Assembly: GCA_030427805.1 (NCBI GenBank)
Contig: JAUICP010000003.1
Span: forward strand, 641,758 to 705,757
Direction: 5' to 3'
Source: Bdellovibrionia bacterium
GTDB taxonomy: Bacteria > Bdellovibrionota > Bdellovibrionia > Bdellovibrionales > JAGQZY01
DNA: 64,000 nt
The notes below the pieces were generated by a model. That model was not told the origin of the DNA, made no database searches, and saw only the letters and a program-made list of their open reading frames with translations. The position numbers and the translations under genes were made by a program. Below are positions 1 to 8,673 of the stretch, in pieces. Every line of letters starts with the position of its first letter. Position 1 is the first letter of the stretch.

Positions 1-938
1 TCTTCTTTGAGTATCTCTTTGAAGTTTTGAAAGAACTCTGATTTTTGATCTCGAGGAACAAGTTTAAAGGCGCGGATCTTCTGGACCATTTGCTGGTAAA
101 CTTCGTGGACTATGTATTCTGGACGATTGGATTCATCTTGGACCTGCTTGCAAATCTGCTCTCTTCGCTGGTTAAGGTCTTTTACGAAGGCCTGTCGCTC
201 GTCTCGCAATGCAACCTGCTTCTCCGTAATTTTATGAAGAGCTCTAAAACGGTAGAGCCCAAGAGCCCTTCTTCGATGCTCATAATAAGCTCTGAGGCTT
301 CGATGATCTAATTCAAAAGCTTCGACTCGCCTTTTATTCTCAATCAATTGCTTCTGCCCTCGAATGGCACGCATACACGCATCCATCCAAATCAGTTTTT
401 CAAAAGCCTTGGGCTTGTTTTCATACCTGTTCTGCCAGTTGGAGTCAGGGTCTAACCACACTGCAAAAGTTTCAGCAAAATCTTCGTCTGGGTGACTACT
501 TCCATAGGTCAATCCGAGATTGTCGACGTGTTTGCGAGAAATTCGATAGGTATAGGATTCTGGGTATTCTTCTTTAGAGCTACCAAACAGAATTTTCCGG
601 CCGATTCGGTTTCGCAATTTAAAGGCATTGTCTAGCGCGTGCCCCGTTTCGTGGCGTAAATAGCGCATAAAAGAAGATTCAGTAATAGCTTCGCAATCGC
701 CCAACTCTTCTCTCTCGATGGATTGAAGCTCTCTATTTAATAGATAAAACGGAATCGCAAACCCCGGCACTCCATCGGGGCAAAACCAATCATTGGAAAT
801 CCAAATATGGGGTCGAAAATGAATCCCCTTATCTTCGAGCTCAGCGTAGAGCTGCTGAATCAAGGGTTCAACCCATGATCCTTCTATAGAAATATTAAGA
901 CTGGAAATCTTGTTGCTCAGTAGAATTGGATTTTTCAA
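1..938 (-). CDS. Putative zinc-binding metallopeptidase (3' end outside window)
   Basis: An open frame runs leftward off the left edge (312 codons seen). I start it at a TTG at 938 because GAGGAGG lies six bases upstream and no ATG is better placed. The protein has a HETGH motif (HExxH type) about 95 residues in and, some 50 residues later, a segment DEDFAETFAVWL that could give the third zinc ligand. This layout fits the family annotated as putative zinc-binding metallopeptidases, known only in outline. No signal peptide is visible, so it is probably cytoplasmic. The visible C-terminal third is charged, rich in Glu, Arg and Lys, and probably helical. The substrate is unknown. The downstream neighbour lies outside the window. 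Confidence 0.7.
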   Translation of the reverse strand, partial: MKNPILLSNKISSLNISIEGSWVEPLIQQLYAELEDKGIHFRPHIWISNDWFCPDGVPGFAIPFYLLNRELQSIEREELGDCEAITESSFMRYLRHETGHALDNAFKLRNRIGRKILFGSSKEEYPESYTYRISRKHVDNLGLTYGSSHPDEDFAETFAVWLDPDSNWQNRYENKPKAFEKLIWMDACMRAIRGQKQLIENKRRVEAFELDHRSLRAYYEHRRRALGLYRFRALHKITEKQVALRDERQAFVKDLNQRREQICKQVQDESNRPEYIVHEVYQQMVQKIRAFKLVPRDQKSEFFQNFKEILKE

Positions 939-1113
939 TGAAGGCCTCCTCACACTTGCTTACCTTTTACTAAGGCAAAAGGCGGACCAACCAAATACTC
1001 AAGAATCTCAATATGATACACTTTACCAAAGTCAGTTTTTAGGCAAAACCGGACTCATTCCCCGATAGATTCGCTGTTATCATAAATAGGAACTTCAACG
1101 AAGGAATCTAATA

Positions 1114-1785
1114 ATGAGAATATTCCTAAAGACACTGATTGTCAGCACCCTGATCATAAGCTTTACAGTAAATAACAGTGAGGCCCAAACGCCAGGATCG
1201 GGATTTCGCTTCCAAGACATCAAAGGCTCAGCTGGCTTTGGGATTATCGAATACACCGTAACTGAGCCGAGTACCGCTTTTCGCCTTGATGATGGGATAT
1301 TCACAGCCCTGCAAGGGGAGGCTCCCTTTGGCTTTTTAGCTATGACTGTTTCCCTTAACTATCTTAAGACCGAGGGACGATCTAATTATGACTACTCGAC
1401 ACTGGCACAAAACTACACCGCGACGGATTTGGCTTTTGATTCGACTTCTTTCCAACTGGGACTCGGTTTAAAACTTCCACTTTTACCCGCTCCTTTAAGT
1501 CCCTATGTCGAAGGCGGTGGAATTCTTGGCTACCACACGATTAAGTACAAAGGTGACCTCAGCCAACTCACTGCTCAAGGATCTGATTTTAAAAGAGAGG
1601 ATAGCCTCACCGAACTTGGTTATTACGCTGAAGCTGGCTTAGAAGTGACTTTCAGTGAGAGTTTCGCCATAAGAGCTGCCTATCGATATATAAAAATGGA
1701 AAGTCGTCCGTTCTCTACCCTTGGGGATCAAAAGATTATTTTTGATGCCCGAGTGATACACGCCGCCGTTCTTAAGCAGTTCTAA
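1114..1785 (+). CDS. Outer-membrane beta-barrel protein
   Basis: A 223-residue exported protein. Residues 1-24 form a signal peptide ending near SEA. The mature part shows alternating hydrophobic strands typical of small eight-stranded barrels of the OmpA/opacity type: AGFGIIEYTV, LGLGLKLPLLP, PYVEGGGILGY, LGYYAEAGLEVTF, AIRAAYRYIKM. It ends in a final strand closing with Phe (VLKQF), the usual signal for BAM-dependent insertion. Role unknown; small barrels of this kind are structural or surface adhesins. It converges on the acetyltransferase gene with only six bases between the stop codons. Confidence 0.75.
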   Translation: MRIFLKTLIVSTLIISFTVNNSEAQTPGSGFRFQDIKGSAGFGIIEYTVTEPSTAFRLDDGIFTALQGEAPFGFLAMTVSLNYLKTEGRSNYDYSTLAQNYTATDLAFDSTSFQLGLGLKLPLLPAPLSPYVEGGGILGYHTIKYKGDLSQLTAQGSDFKREDSLTELGYYAEAGLEVTFSESFAIRAAYRYIKMESRPFSTLGDQKIIFDARVIHAAVLKQF

Positions 1786-1791
1786 AAAAAA

Positions 1792-2322
1792 TTATTTTTC
1801 GTAAAGAAATCGAATGGCCTCAAGTTCACCAACTTGGGGAGCCTTGTAAATTGAAGGTCCTTGGTTTTCAAAACCACATTTTTCCATAAGGCGAATCATT
1901 CTTTGATTCGTTGCCTTGGGCTCAATTATGACTCGACTAACTCCATGGGCATCCATCAGTATCTCGAGTGCATTTTTAAATAGAATTTTCCCCAAGCCCT
2001 TACCACGAAGCTCACTTTCATAAATATGGAAATGGGCATTTGATGTCTCCTTACCCACTTCAAGCCAGGTATGTGAAATAGCTCTTCCCTGGAACTCGGC
2101 CATCATCATGACCGGAAGTTCACCTTCGGATGTATTCCTAATCCGATCTTCAATACGAGAACGAAACGAGTCTCGGTCGGTGAATACTCCCTTTTTAAAA
2201 CCTATACTCTCTAGAAAATCTGGATCTGAATCAAAAAGATAGGCCTCTATGTATTTGACGTCTTCGAATTTTTGCGGACGAAGAAGAACATCGCCCACCG
2301 GAGTTTTTACGTGTCGTTGCAT
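1792..2322 (-). CDS. GNAT-family N-acetyltransferase
   Basis: A 176-residue protein with the GNAT acyl-CoA fold. The acetyl-CoA pyrophosphate-binding motif is ELRGKGLGKILF at about residues 105-116. It is followed by a VIIEP strand and the ATNQRMIRLMEKCGFE helix that closes the fold (N-x-x-x-x-x-L-x-x-x-G-F). The N-terminus (VLLRPQKFEDVKYI) is the usual start of these enzymes. The acceptor, whether protein, peptide or small amine, cannot be told from sequence. Monocistronic, convergent with the upstream barrel gene and 47 bases beyond the ftsY stop on the same strand. Confidence 0.8.
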   Translation of the reverse strand: MQRHVKTPVGDVLLRPQKFEDVKYIEAYLFDSDPDFLESIGFKKGVFTDRDSFRSRIEDRIRNTSEGELPVMMMAEFQGRAISHTWLEVGKETSNAHFHIYESELRGKGLGKILFKNALEILMDAHGVSRVIIEPKATNQRMIRLMEKCGFENQGPSIYKAPQVGELEAIRFLYEK

Positions 2323-2369
2323 TTCTACCTCACTGACCTCTGAGGATAATAGCTAATCCGGGGTTGAAC

Positions 2370-3581
2370 TTATATTATCGAATCCACATATTCATTGGCT
2401 TCAAAACTGCGAAGATCTGCGAGCCCCTCACCAATTCCAATGAGCTTTACCGGAATCTGTAGCTCATGGGCCACACCAAGAGCGACTCCCCCTTTGGCGG
2501 TTCCGTCCATTTTTGTGAGGACGACGCCACTGACTCCAAGGGCTCCATGAAATTCGTTGGCTTGAATCAGAGCGTTTTGCCCGGAATTGGCATCGAGTAC
2601 GAGTAAGGTTTCATGGGGAGCATCCTCCATAACCTTTTTCATAACTCGCTTCATTTTCTTTAATTCTTCCATAAGGTTTTTTTGCGTATGAAGGCGCCCG
2701 GCCGTATCGACAATAACTACGTCAAATCCCCGAGCTTTCGCTTTCTGAAGGGCATCAAAGGCTACAGCACTCGGGTCTTTCACATCGGGAGGACTAAAAA
2801 TCTCAACTTGAGCTCGATCGGTCCAAACTTTGAGTTGCTCTCCGGCAGCAGCTCTAAAGGTATCTCCCGCTGCCAGTAGAACCTTTTTACCCTCTTGAGC
2901 GAGCTTACCTGCCAACTTTCCTATGGTTGTGGTTTTCCCGGCACCGTTGACCCCAACTATCATCCAAACAGTTGGCCCTTCTGACTGCATTTGAATTGTC
3001 TCTAGCCCCTGGATGTCTGACTTAGCGGTCTCTTCGGGAAGGGACTCGAAAACTTCGAGCATTTTTTTCTTAAGAGCATCTCTAAGAGCTTCGAGGCCCG
3101 AGGTCCCCTCAGCTTTTAACTGGTCTTCAACCGCGGCCAAAAGAAGTTGAACCGTTTTTGGCCCAAGATCACTGGTGTAAAGAATCTCTTCAATTTCTTC
3201 GAGCTCATCACTTGCGATGGTAGGTTTACCCGAGAACATTCCCTTAATTCGACCAAAGAAACTTTGTCGAGTATTAGAAAGGGCATCCGATAGCTTCTTA
3301 GGCTCTTGGACTTCTACCGTAGTTTTTTCGGACACGTGCTCAGTTGGAGGTTCACTCGTAATCTCTGAAGTTTTTACTGAGGTTGTTGGCTCCCGTGTTT
3401 CGACGGGCACTTTTTCTGCTACGGGCGATCCAGTCTTAATTTCTGTGAGAGGATCGCTATCCCGACCTTTTTCTAATTCCTTAGTTTTCTTAGCACCGTT
3501 TTTCCATAGAAAAAAACCGACGAAGAATACGACCGTGGCTGCGAGGGCCAGACCTACGAAAATGAGATAATTCTGTTCCAC
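2370..3581 (-). CDS. ftsY: Signal recognition particle receptor FtsY
   Basis: FtsY docks the SRP-ribosome complex at the inner membrane and is a GTPase paired with Ffh. The 403-residue protein starts with a membrane segment (residues 5-26), followed by an acidic Ser/Thr/Glu-rich linker to about residue 105, as in other anchored FtsY proteins. The NG domain follows: helical N domain, then the P-loop GVNGAGKTTT near residue 209, GDTFRAAA, DTAGRLHT near 289, TKMDGTAKGG, and the closing GEGLADLRSF. All SRP GTPase motifs are intact. It lies downstream of smc on the same strand, separated by a repeat-rich spacer, so it may have its own promoter there. Confidence 0.97.
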   Translation of the reverse strand: MEQNYLIFVGLALAATVVFFVGFFLWKNGAKKTKELEKGRDSDPLTEIKTGSPVAEKVPVETREPTTSVKTSEITSEPPTEHVSEKTTVEVQEPKKLSDALSNTRQSFFGRIKGMFSGKPTIASDELEEIEEILYTSDLGPKTVQLLLAAVEDQLKAEGTSGLEALRDALKKKMLEVFESLPEETAKSDIQGLETIQMQSEGPTVWMIVGVNGAGKTTTIGKLAGKLAQEGKKVLLAAGDTFRAAAGEQLKVWTDRAQVEIFSPPDVKDPSAVAFDALQKAKARGFDVVIVDTAGRLHTQKNLMEELKKMKRVMKKVMEDAPHETLLVLDANSGQNALIQANEFHGALGVSGVVLTKMDGTAKGGVALGVAHELQIPVKLIGIGEGLADLRSFEANEYVDSII

Positions 3582-3644
3582 ATGAGACTCCCTGATTGGA
3601 GCCCATTATATAGACCTTCAATGCCCTATAATCAAGCACAGTAG

Positions 3645-3861
3645 ATTAATTTTACCGAGGCACAAGGACGAAGGTGTACAACTAGTACCGCTAGGGTGAT
3701 ACACTGGTTGATTAGTTTTATTGAGACGCGAGGAGGAAGCTGTACCTATTACCACTGAAGAACCAATGTATTTTAGTTTCTTCGCGGCGTGAGACCGAAG
3801 GTGTACATCTAGTACTCCGAGGTCGAAACAACAAAGAAGAAACTAAAATACATAGGTTCTT
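3645..3861. repeat. Extragenic repeat: three degenerate units plus a long inverted repeat
   Basis: The gap between smc and ftsY holds three imperfect units. Each has a purine-rich stretch (GAGGCACAAGGACGAAGG, GAGACGCGAGGAGGAAGC, GGCGTGAGACCGAAGG) followed by GTGTACAACTAGTACC or a relative (CTGTACCTATTACC, GTGTACATCTAGTACT). The third unit sits inside an inverted repeat with 26-base arms at 3758-3783 and 3836-3861, differing at one position. The right arm overlaps the smc stop codon (TAA, 3862-3860). Between the arms are shorter pairings (GACC/GGTC, GTAC/GTAC). It resembles REP/BIME-like extragenic elements and could cap the 3' end of the smc mRNA. Confidence 0.7.
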
Positions 3862-6800
3862 AATCAACGACGGATTGGGCTTGTTCAAGATTAACAGAAA
3901 CCATCTTAGAAACCCCCTTCTCCTCCTGGGTCACACCGAAGAGCTTACTCGCTACTTCCATGGTGTGCTTATTGTGAGTCACCACAATAATTTGAGAACG
4001 CTTAGACATCTCGCGAACCAACTCGTTAAATCGCATAACGTTGGCATCATCAAGAGGAGCGTCAACCTCATCCAGCAGACAGTACGGTGATGGCTTCACT
4101 AAGAAGATCGAGAAGATGAGTGAGACCGCAGTAAGGGCCTTTTCACCACCAGAAAGCAGCGTCACCGACTGGGCTTTTTTGCCCGGAGGCTTGGCCACAA
4201 TGTCGATTCCCATTTCTTCTTTTTCTGGGTCTTCAATCAGAACGAGTCTCGCTTCACCACCCCCAAAAAGAACTGGGAAGACTCGAGTAAACCGCGAATT
4301 CACGGCTTCAAAAGTCTCTTTAAAGCGACGAGTACAAATTCGATTGATTCGATCGATAACCTTTCGGAGAGACTCTTTTGCCTCAATCAAGTCATCGTGT
4401 TGTTTCTTTAAAAAGTCATAGCGCTCTGTAAGCTCATCGTATTCTTCAATGGCCGATAGATTAACTTCGCCGATACGATTGATCTTCTCTTTAAGGGATT
4501 TTAAGTTCTTTTCTTCGGACTTAGGGTCACCTTCGCGATCTTTATAATTATCGGCAACATCAGCTAACTGAACCATGTAGCGCTCGTTCATTTGCTCAAT
4601 CAAATAATTTTCTTTCATTTGATTTTGCTCAAGTTCAAGTCGAGCTTCGTTCATGGTCGACTGCAGGTCACTTTTATGGCCTCGCTGCTCCATAATCGAT
4701 TCTTCGATGGCTCTGATTTTATGACCCTCTTGTTCAAACTCATCGCGAAGTTTCGCGACAGACTCTTCAAGTGCTTTAACTTGATCAATCGCCATATTGA
4801 GTTCGTGCTTCTTCTGCTCCATCTCTACAGAGCTTGAAGAAATCGTTTCAGTACTTCGAGAAGCTTCCTCACTCATCTTTGCCATGGCACTTTGTACTTC
4901 TGACAAAGATCGTGAGATCATATCGTGTTCGCGATTCAAGCCCTCAAACTCTTGGGTTTTAGTCGCCGAATCGACCTTGAGTGTTGTCACTTCGTCAGCC
5001 AATGAACCGACACCTTTTTTACAGGAATCAAGTTCTTGCTGTAGTTCTTCAGATCGGGTTTCGAGTTCGAGCTTGCGCTCTCTCAATTCAGTGAGACGCT
5101 CTTCTGCATCTTGCCGTTCAGATTCTTTAGTGCTTTTCTTTTCTTGAATACTTTGAACTTCACGGTCTTGCCTTGCAACAGCCGTCTGAGCCGTTTGCAC
5201 TTCGTTATCAGCTCGTTCGAGATCTTTTTTCAGCTCCGCGAGGAGAATTTCATGGTCGGTCGTTTTCTTTTGGGCAGCTTCAACTTCAAACGAAATTTCT
5301 TGCAGTTCCCCACTTAACTTCTTTAGGGATTCTTGAGCAAGAGCGAGTTTTCCAGACCATTCGTCTTTTTGCAAAGAGAGCTCTTTAATTTCTCGGCGTC
5401 TTTTGAGAACACCCGACTCCGCAGATTGAGCACCACCAGCTGTTAAAATACCTTCGGCGCTCAACATATCCCCTTCGAGAGTCACAAAAGACCATTGGGG
5501 ATAGTTCTGATAAATTTCGAGAGCGTCATCTAACTTCTCAACCACTGCGATTTTCGCGAGTACTTTTTCGATGGTCCCTTGAAATTGATCAGGCGCTTTT
5601 ACGACTTCTGATAACAAAGAGTCCACTCGTGGGTCAGTTTTAAGGTTTGTCTCAACTGACTCTTCAACGACGGCCATATCGGCAGACATAAAACTAGATC
5701 GCCCTGAATTTTTCTCTTTAAGAAAGTTCACAGCCTTTAGAGACGTTTCCTTATCGTCACTGAGTAGCATTTGCAGACGAGGGCCTAGAGCCGACTCCAT
5801 AGCGATTTCATATTTTTTGGGAACCTCCACGACTTCAGCCATGGGCTTGTAAGGAATTTTCTCTGAGAGTTCTTCTTCAGAAAGATCACTATGCTCTTCT
5901 TTTTGCCAGAACATGATGGACTTAACGCCCTCTTCAAACCCCTCAAGATTGTTCTGAAGATTTTCGAGTCCATAAAGTCGAGAAGTCACCTCATTGAGAC
6001 GATCTTTAAACTCCTGAACTTCTTCTTGCTTAGACTCAACGGACTCAGAAAGGGATTTCTTCTGATCTTCAAGACTTTTAACATCTTCAACCAGGGTCAA
6101 TTGCATCTGCCTTTGACCTTCGAGTTCATCGAAGATTTTGCGGCGATTCTTTTCAAACTCAGTTTGCTTTGCCATTAATTCAGCACGAACCTCAAGGGCA
6201 TCGGCTTCGCTTTCAGCAGCCTGGGTAATCAATTCAATTAAAGTTTGCAATTTTGAATCTAGAGCTGACTCAGCCTGAGTTGTGGTCAGCATTTCTCGAC
6301 GTGCATCGGTCAACTCTCGATCCGCTTCGTCGATACGCGACTGTACCTGATCAAAGTCTTCTTTCTTGGTTGAATAGAGAGCTGTTAACTCTTCAGCTTC
6401 TTTTTGCACAACTTCGAGTCGCTCACTGACCCGCTTTAGATCTTGCTCCAAGACATGGGACTTCGCTTGGTTCTCTTCAACCAAAGACCCTGTCATTTCT
6501 TTTCTCTGTTTGGCTTGCTCAATTTCAAAACGAAGATCTTGAATCTCTTGTTCTCGAACTTTCACATCTTGATTGGCTGCACTGGCCTTTTGCTGCTCGG
6601 AACTGACTTTCGTTTCAAGTTCTGCCAATTGAGCTTTGAAATTTTGTAATTCAGCATCGTCCGTCGAAATACTCGTTTCAGCTTCTTCCATGGTGTTCGA
6701 AGCTTCATCAAATCGCTCTTGAGCGATCCGCGTTTTTTCACGAAGCTCTAAGAATTCAACCGAAGAAATCCATAACTCGAGATCTTCGATTTCTGATTTC

Positions 6801-7462
6801 AGTTTTCGATAGCGTTCTGCTCTTTGCGCTTGTCTCTGCAAACTATCGAGCTGTCGCTTGAGTTCAGCAATAATATCCTGAAGACGAACCAAGTTTTGAT
6901 CCGTTGAATTGAGCTTTCTTTGGGATTCTTTTTTACGGGCACGAAACTTAGTAATACCCGCAGCCTCTTCAATAAGAGTTCTGCGTTCTTCGGGCTTGGA
7001 GGTTACGATGCGACCAATCGCTCCCTGCTCAACAATTGAAAACCCTTTTGAACCCGCACCGGTATCCATAAAAATTTCCTGGATATCACGAAGACGAGCT
7101 GGTTCTTTGTTGATCAAATACTCGGTTTCTCCCGAACGGTGAATTCGTCGGGTGACCATGATTTCAGAGTGCTTGAGATACTTGATCGGAAATGGACCAC
7201 CATCGTTTTCAAGGGTCAGAGACACTTCAGCCATTCCCACAGGAGCATAGCCCTCGGCACCAGCGAAGATGAGATCTTCCATACTAGAACCACGAAGCTG
7301 TTTGGCAGACATTTCACCCATCACCCAAATGAGGGCATCAACGATGTTTGACTTACCACAGCCATTAGGACCAACAATACCTGTGATCCCCTCGTCTAAT
7401 GAAATGACCGTTCGATCTTTAAAAGACTTAAATCCAATGAGTTCCAGCTTTTTGATTCTCAA
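3860..7462 (-). CDS. smc: Chromosome segregation protein SMC
   Basis: A full-length 1200-residue SMC ATPase that condenses and segregates the chromosome with ScpA and ScpB. The N-terminal head has the Walker A GPNGCGKSN near residues 31-39. Two long coiled coils (about 170-500 and 680-1010) flank a hinge around 520-680 with its glycine-rich GILTAGGAQSAESG end. The C-terminal head carries the signature LLSGGEKALTA near residue 1102, Walker B LLDEVDAPLDD and the VVTHN switch. The start at 7462 fits the conserved MRIKKLELIGFKSF opening. scpA and scpB are not nearby. Confidence 0.98.
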   Translation of the reverse strand: MRIKKLELIGFKSFKDRTVISLDEGITGIVGPNGCGKSNIVDALIWVMGEMSAKQLRGSSMEDLIFAGAEGYAPVGMAEVSLTLENDGGPFPIKYLKHSEIMVTRRIHRSGETEYLINKEPARLRDIQEIFMDTGAGSKGFSIVEQGAIGRIVTSKPEERRTLIEEAAGITKFRARKKESQRKLNSTDQNLVRLQDIIAELKRQLDSLQRQAQRAERYRKLKSEIEDLELWISSVEFLELREKTRIAQERFDEASNTMEEAETSISTDDAELQNFKAQLAELETKVSSEQQKASAANQDVKVREQEIQDLRFEIEQAKQRKEMTGSLVEENQAKSHVLEQDLKRVSERLEVVQKEAEELTALYSTKKEDFDQVQSRIDEADRELTDARREMLTTTQAESALDSKLQTLIELITQAAESEADALEVRAELMAKQTEFEKNRRKIFDELEGQRQMQLTLVEDVKSLEDQKKSLSESVESKQEEVQEFKDRLNEVTSRLYGLENLQNNLEGFEEGVKSIMFWQKEEHSDLSEEELSEKIPYKPMAEVVEVPKKYEIAMESALGPRLQMLLSDDKETSLKAVNFLKEKNSGRSSFMSADMAVVEESVETNLKTDPRVDSLLSEVVKAPDQFQGTIEKVLAKIAVVEKLDDALEIYQNYPQWSFVTLEGDMLSAEGILTAGGAQSAESGVLKRRREIKELSLQKDEWSGKLALAQESLKKLSGELQEISFEVEAAQKKTTDHEILLAELKKDLERADNEVQTAQTAVARQDREVQSIQEKKSTKESERQDAEERLTELRERKLELETRSEELQQELDSCKKGVGSLADEVTTLKVDSATKTQEFEGLNREHDMISRSLSEVQSAMAKMSEEASRSTETISSSSVEMEQKKHELNMAIDQVKALEESVAKLRDEFEQEGHKIRAIEESIMEQRGHKSDLQSTMNEARLELEQNQMKENYLIEQMNERYMVQLADVADNYKDREGDPKSEEKNLKSLKEKINRIGEVNLSAIEEYDELTERYDFLKKQHDDLIEAKESLRKVIDRINRICTRRFKETFEAVNSRFTRVFPVLFGGGEARLVLIEDPEKEEMGIDIVAKPPGKKAQSVTLLSGGEKALTAVSLIFSIFLVKPSPYCLLDEVDAPLDDANVMRFNELVREMSKRSQIIVVTHNKHTMEVASKLFGVTQEEKGVSKMVSVNLEQAQSVVD

Positions 7463-7778
7463 GATGCTTCCCCTTAAAAAAGTCGGATTCCAACTGACCT
7501 TCGTCGAGCTTCAAGCAGTTTCACCTAGCTCAAAAGGCCTGTCCAGAGCCATCTCAATAAACAGGGCGTCATGTCAGCAAAATCAATACTGTAGCGAGAA
7601 ACTCTCCCCCCGCTCCAAGTACTTAACTCACTGCAATTTCAGCTATTTTAGCTGTTTAAAGAGAGCCCACTAACTTACAGAATTGCCGTGGAGATTTATA
7701 GAAAAAAGAACACCTGACGTGCTGAAGCATTAAGCATTGCAAGCTTCGCTTCTTCGATAGAGCCTAACCAAGGAACCA
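7463..7778. other. Intergenic spacer upstream of smc
   Basis: About 316 bases between smc and the next gene on the same strand. I see no reading frame with a ribosome binding site and coding character, no tRNA and no strong terminator hairpin. It presumably contains the smc promoter, but I cannot point to convincing -35 and -10 boxes. Confidence 0.4.
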
Positions 7779-8543
7779 CTAAAAAATTGCAGCCCCAACT
7801 CGCTCACAGGCTTTCGAATTGCTCCAATAGTGTTTAGAGTCATAATAGCTATTTGATTGCTCAGTATAACCATCAAAAACCATGAAATAGTACTCGTCAG
7901 TTTCCTCAAAGAGTCGTGAGTTTGCTAAACTCATACAATAAGAAACAAAATCGTTGGACGAATCAAAAGACCCACTAATCGTTAACGAAACCGCCTGATC
8001 ATTCCTTCTCCAAATTTGTGCAAAAACATAAATTTTGGTTGAATCAAAAGCTCTTTTGACTCCTGCTTCAACTCCATAACCTAAAAGGAGTTTGCAGAAT
8101 TCGTATTGATTAATTTTTTGGTTGCGGTAGGTATTGGCATGGTGACCATTAACTGAAACCTCGAGGGTTTCAACAGGCGCAGTAACACTGAAAATGGGCT
8201 TGCTAATTCCATAGCAGCGATCGAGGATTTCACCGGTCGTTGCGGCAGTAAAACTCCACTCATCAAAACTCGTTCTAAAAGAAAATTCTATTGAGTCGGG
8301 TGAAACCTGAGCGCGCTCATCAAGTTGGGTCACCAAAGCTTCGGGATCGAATGCATCTAATCCTAAAAGGGCGCGCAAACTATCCTCGTAGCATCGCCCT
8401 TGTTCTAGGGGGTCTTTTTGTGAGCAATTATCGAGAATTCCTGCGATTCGCAGATCCTGATCACCGACCTCATCCACCAATGCGTAAGAGGAGTTCAGCG
8501 CGAAAAAAAACAATGCAAATATAAAAAACGATTTAGAGCTCAT
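7779..8543 (-). CDS. Exported protein of unknown function
   Basis: I start this protein at the ATG at 8543 because it gives a clean signal peptide (MSSKSFFIFALFFFALNSSYA). Frames extending to 8606 would place a charged leader in front of it. The mature protein of about 230 residues contains scattered cysteines (for example DRCYG, FCKLL, SYCMS, SKACE) that may form disulphides in the periplasm. I recognise no domain. It lies alone between smc and ppdK on the same strand, with gaps of more than 100 bases on both sides. Confidence 0.65.
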   Translation of the reverse strand: MSSKSFFIFALFFFALNSSYALVDEVGDQDLRIAGILDNCSQKDPLEQGRCYEDSLRALLGLDAFDPEALVTQLDERAQVSPDSIEFSFRTSFDEWSFTAATTGEILDRCYGISKPIFSVTAPVETLEVSVNGHHANTYRNQKINQYEFCKLLLGYGVEAGVKRAFDSTKIYVFAQIWRRNDQAVSLTISGSFDSSNDFVSYCMSLANSRLFEETDEYYFMVFDGYTEQSNSYYDSKHYWSNSKACERVGAAIF

Positions 8544-8673
8544 AAGACCTGTCCTTATTAAGCCATAAACCACACCAACCTTTTGCCCGAAACCTGGACA
8601 TAGCACAGGCCTCTATCTAGAACAAGATAAAGGCCTTTTAGGTGTATTAAGTGAAACATTATGCTTTTTTGAA

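Noticed and set aside
45-311. Rightward open frame of 88 codons
   Set aside because: It is antisense to the metallopeptidase frame, has no ribosome site and looks like a shadow.
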